This document shows, in pieces, positions 6,321 through 7,303 of a stretch of 7,303 nucleotides of DNA; the stretch's first letter is position 1; each line of letters starts with the position of its first letter. The stretch comes from an uncultured Eubacteriales bacterium. Lineage in GTDB: Bacteria > Bacillota > Clostridia > Lachnospirales > Lachnospiraceae. The DNA lies in NCBI GenBank assembly GCA_900545175.1, contig UQYF01000062.1, positions 1 through 7,303 on the forward strand, in the 5' to 3' direction. Under the pieces are notes generated by a model. That model had not been told where the DNA came from, searched no databases, and saw only the letters and a list, made by a program, of their open reading frames with translations. The position numbers were made by a program, and so were the translations under genes.

Positions 6321-7017
6321 CCCCCCAGACCGTCTTTACAAACCTAGGCTTTCTAGCCGGTTCATTGAGCTTCTCACGAAGTCTGGCTATATGCGCCATG
6401 ACCGTGTTGTTGTTGTCCAGATACTTCTCACCCCACACTGCCTCGAACAGCTCCTCCGATGACACAACCTTTCCGCGGCGTTCACACAGATACCACAAAA
6501 TTGAGAACTCTATAGGTGTTAACGATAACTCCTTTCCGTTCAAGGTGCACAGATGGCTCTCCTTTTCTATATGCAGGCTGCATATATCGTACTCCTCTGT
6601 CTGCTTGTTCTCAACCACTCCTGTACTGTTGTTGTACCTTTTGTACCTCCTTAGCTGCGTCTTGACTCTCGCTACAAGCTCCAATGGGTTAAACGGCTTA
6701 GTTATGTAATCATCAGCGCCCAGTGTAAGCCCTGTTATCTTGTCCATATCTTCAACCTTCGCCGTGAGCATAATTATGGGATAAAAATGCTCCTCCCTTA
6801 TATGTCTGCAAAGCGTGAAACCGTCCATATCAGGCATCATCACATCAAGTATGGCAAGTGAAAGCTCCTCTTGCCGCACGCATTCAAGAGCCTTTGTTGC
6901 ACTGTAGAACTTAAACACGTCATAACCCTCATTCGTTAAATAGACCTCCACAAGATCCGCTATCGCCGCCTCATCATCGACAATCATTATCTTTTCCTGC
7001 AAATCGTGTTCCCTCAT
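6301..7017 (-). CDS. vanR: VanR: OmpR-family response regulator
   Basis: VanR is the DNA-binding partner of VanS and activates the resistance genes when phosphorylated. The 238-aa protein has a receiver domain (about 8-120) with acidic pocket Asp14 and Asp15, phospho-acceptor Asp58 (LAILDVMMPDMDG), Thr85 (IMLTAK) and Lys107 (YITKPFNP). A winged-helix output domain (about 142-238) has the usual ELSLTPIEFSIL start and ends with VKTVWGVGYKIE. Its closeness to vanS and the vanG genes identifies it as VanR rather than a general OmpR regulator. The ATG at 7017 has no clear ribosome site. A TTG at 7002 lies about eight bases after GAGGG and would give a protein beginning MQEKIMIVDDE, which looks like a normal receiver start. 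The true start may therefore be 7002, five residues shorter. The stop codon lies inside the start region of vanS. The long upstream region carries a 53-bp repeat shared with vanG, which suggests autoregulation. Confidence 0.94.
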   Translation of the reverse strand: MREHDLQEKIMIVDDEAAIADLVEVYLTNEGYDVFKFYSATKALECVRQEELSLAILDVMMPDMDGFTLCRHIREEHFYPIIMLTAKVEDMDKITGLTLGADDYITKPFNPLELVARVKTQLRRYKRYNNSTGVVENKQTEEYDICSLHIEKESHLCTLNGKELSLTPIEFSILWYLCERRGKVVSSEELFEAVWGEKYLDNNNTVMAHIARLREKLNEPARKPRFVKTVWGVGYKIE

Positions 7018-7080
7018 TTCTTAACAGGCAGTTGCGAAACCCTGATTTTCCAATAAAGACTGCGCAATTACCCAATGCTT

Positions 7081-7108
7081 ATTATAACTCCGATAAAATC
7101 ACTTCAAA
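7081..7108 (-). promoter_or_regulatory. Candidate proximal promoter of vanR (P3)
   Basis: On the minus strand TTTGAA (7108-7103) is followed after 16 bases by a perfect TATAAT (7086-7081). Transcription would begin near 7074, giving a leader of about 57 bases before the vanR ATG. The -10 is excellent and the -35 is moderate. Confidence 0.4.
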
Positions 7109-7111
7109 TCT

Positions 7112-7148
7112 GTCATGGCTTCATAACGGCTTTTTACTGCGCCATGAC
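7112..7148. repeat. Inverted repeat in the vanR upstream region
   Basis: GTCATGGC (7112-7119) and GCCATGAC (7141-7148) are perfect 8-bp inverted arms separated by 21 bases. No U run follows on either strand. They lie just upstream of the P3 -35 box and downstream of P1 and P2, so they could be an operator or a leader-RNA hairpin. With such a wide loop, chance is also possible. Confidence 0.4.
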
Positions 7149-7192
7149 TGTCCCTTCTGTTTATCGGTATACTTTTGTCTTTTCCACAGATT

Positions 7193-7221
7193 ATGTTAAA
7201 TTTGACAGACGCCAATGTCAA
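7193..7221 (-). promoter_or_regulatory. Candidate middle promoter of vanR (P2)
   Basis: On the minus strand a perfect TTGACA (7221-7216) is followed after 17 bases by TAACAT (7198-7193), a 4 of 6 match to the -10. The -35 is half of a small dyad, TTGACA (7202-7207) and TGTCAA (7216-7221) on the plus strand with eight bases between, so a dimeric regulator could cover it. Confidence 0.35.
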
Positions 7222-7232
7222 CATTTTTATTA

Positions 7233-7262
7233 ATTATAATATTATTAAGATTCGGGTGTCAA
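7233..7262 (-). promoter_or_regulatory. Candidate distal promoter of vanR (P1)
   Basis: On the minus strand a perfect -35 TTGACA (7262-7257) and a perfect -10 TATAAT (7238-7233) are 18 bases apart. The -35 sits inside the 53-bp repeat at 7251-7303. A transcript starting near 7226 would have a leader of about 208 bases before vanR. By consensus this is the best match of the three vanR candidates. Confidence 0.55.
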
Positions 7263-7303
7263 AACATGCCTTATGAACTTAACCGTGTATAACAAGTTAT
7301 ATT
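7251..7303 (-). repeat. 53-bp repeat, copy upstream of vanR
   Basis: This is the second copy of the block at 4941-4993, in the same orientation, with 43 of 53 matches and no gaps. It runs up to the right edge of the window, so its true length is unknown. Its TTGACA coincides with the -35 box of P1, which would fit a regulator binding next to or over RNA polymerase. Its left edge is about 234 bases upstream of the vanR start. Confidence 0.6.

Noticed and set aside
5440..6709. Plus-strand open frames opposite vanS and vanR
   Set aside because: Their composition is that of antisense shadows (Ser- or Tyr/Cys-rich) and they overlap well-defined kinase and regulator domains.
1..7303. Insertion sequence, integrase, tRNA gene or CRISPR array
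   Set aside because: I looked for transposase or integrase motifs, tRNA-like cloverleaves and regularly spaced repeats and found none.

Overview
The window is a compact vancomycin-resistance locus of the VanG (D-Ala-D-Ser) type, with every gene on the minus strand. In transcription order (right to left) it reads vanR (response regulator), vanS (sensor kinase), vanG (D-Ala:D-Ser ligase), vanXY (D,D-peptidase) and vanT (membrane serine racemase), then one unrecognised small protein at the left edge. The order vanR-vanS-vanG-vanXY-vanT is the layout I know from the chromosomal vanG-like cluster of Clostridioides difficile. The Enterococcus faecalis vanG cluster also has vanU, vanY and vanW, which are absent here. 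Gene content, moderate GC with AT-rich spacers and Gram-positive ribosome binding sites point to a Clostridia or Lachnospiraceae-type gut Firmicute. This is an inference; nothing in the window names a species. No transposase, integrase or plasmid gene is visible.

Layout on the minus strand. 7303-7018: long upstream region of vanR with several promoter-like signals, an inverted repeat and one copy of a 53-bp repeat. 7017-5160: vanR and vanS, which overlap by a few codons at most. 5099-5053: a very strong intrinsic terminator closing the vanRS unit. 5052-4894: control region of the resistance genes, with a near-perfect hairpin (5017-5048) and the second copy of the 53-bp repeat (4941-4993). 4893-987: vanG, vanXY and vanT, tightly packed with a 39-base gap and then a 32-base overlap. 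924-887: an intrinsic terminator after vanT. 886-631: a spacer with two promoter-like signals. 630-73: an AT-rich gene for a hypothetical protein. 42-1: a terminator.

How the genes work together. From family knowledge, VanS detects glycopeptide stress and phosphorylates VanR, which switches on the resistance genes. VanT makes D-serine from L-serine, VanG joins D-Ala to D-Ser, and VanXY removes D-Ala-D-Ala ends. Peptidoglycan precursors then end in D-Ala-D-Ser, which binds vancomycin weakly. All key catalytic residues of the five proteins look intact, so the system appears functional.

The main item beyond known gene content is the 53-bp imperfect repeat (43 of 53 matches, no gaps, same orientation). 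It occurs once upstream of vanR and once upstream of vanG, and it is a good candidate for the VanR binding region co-ordinating the two transcripts. I see no wholly new gene system in this window.
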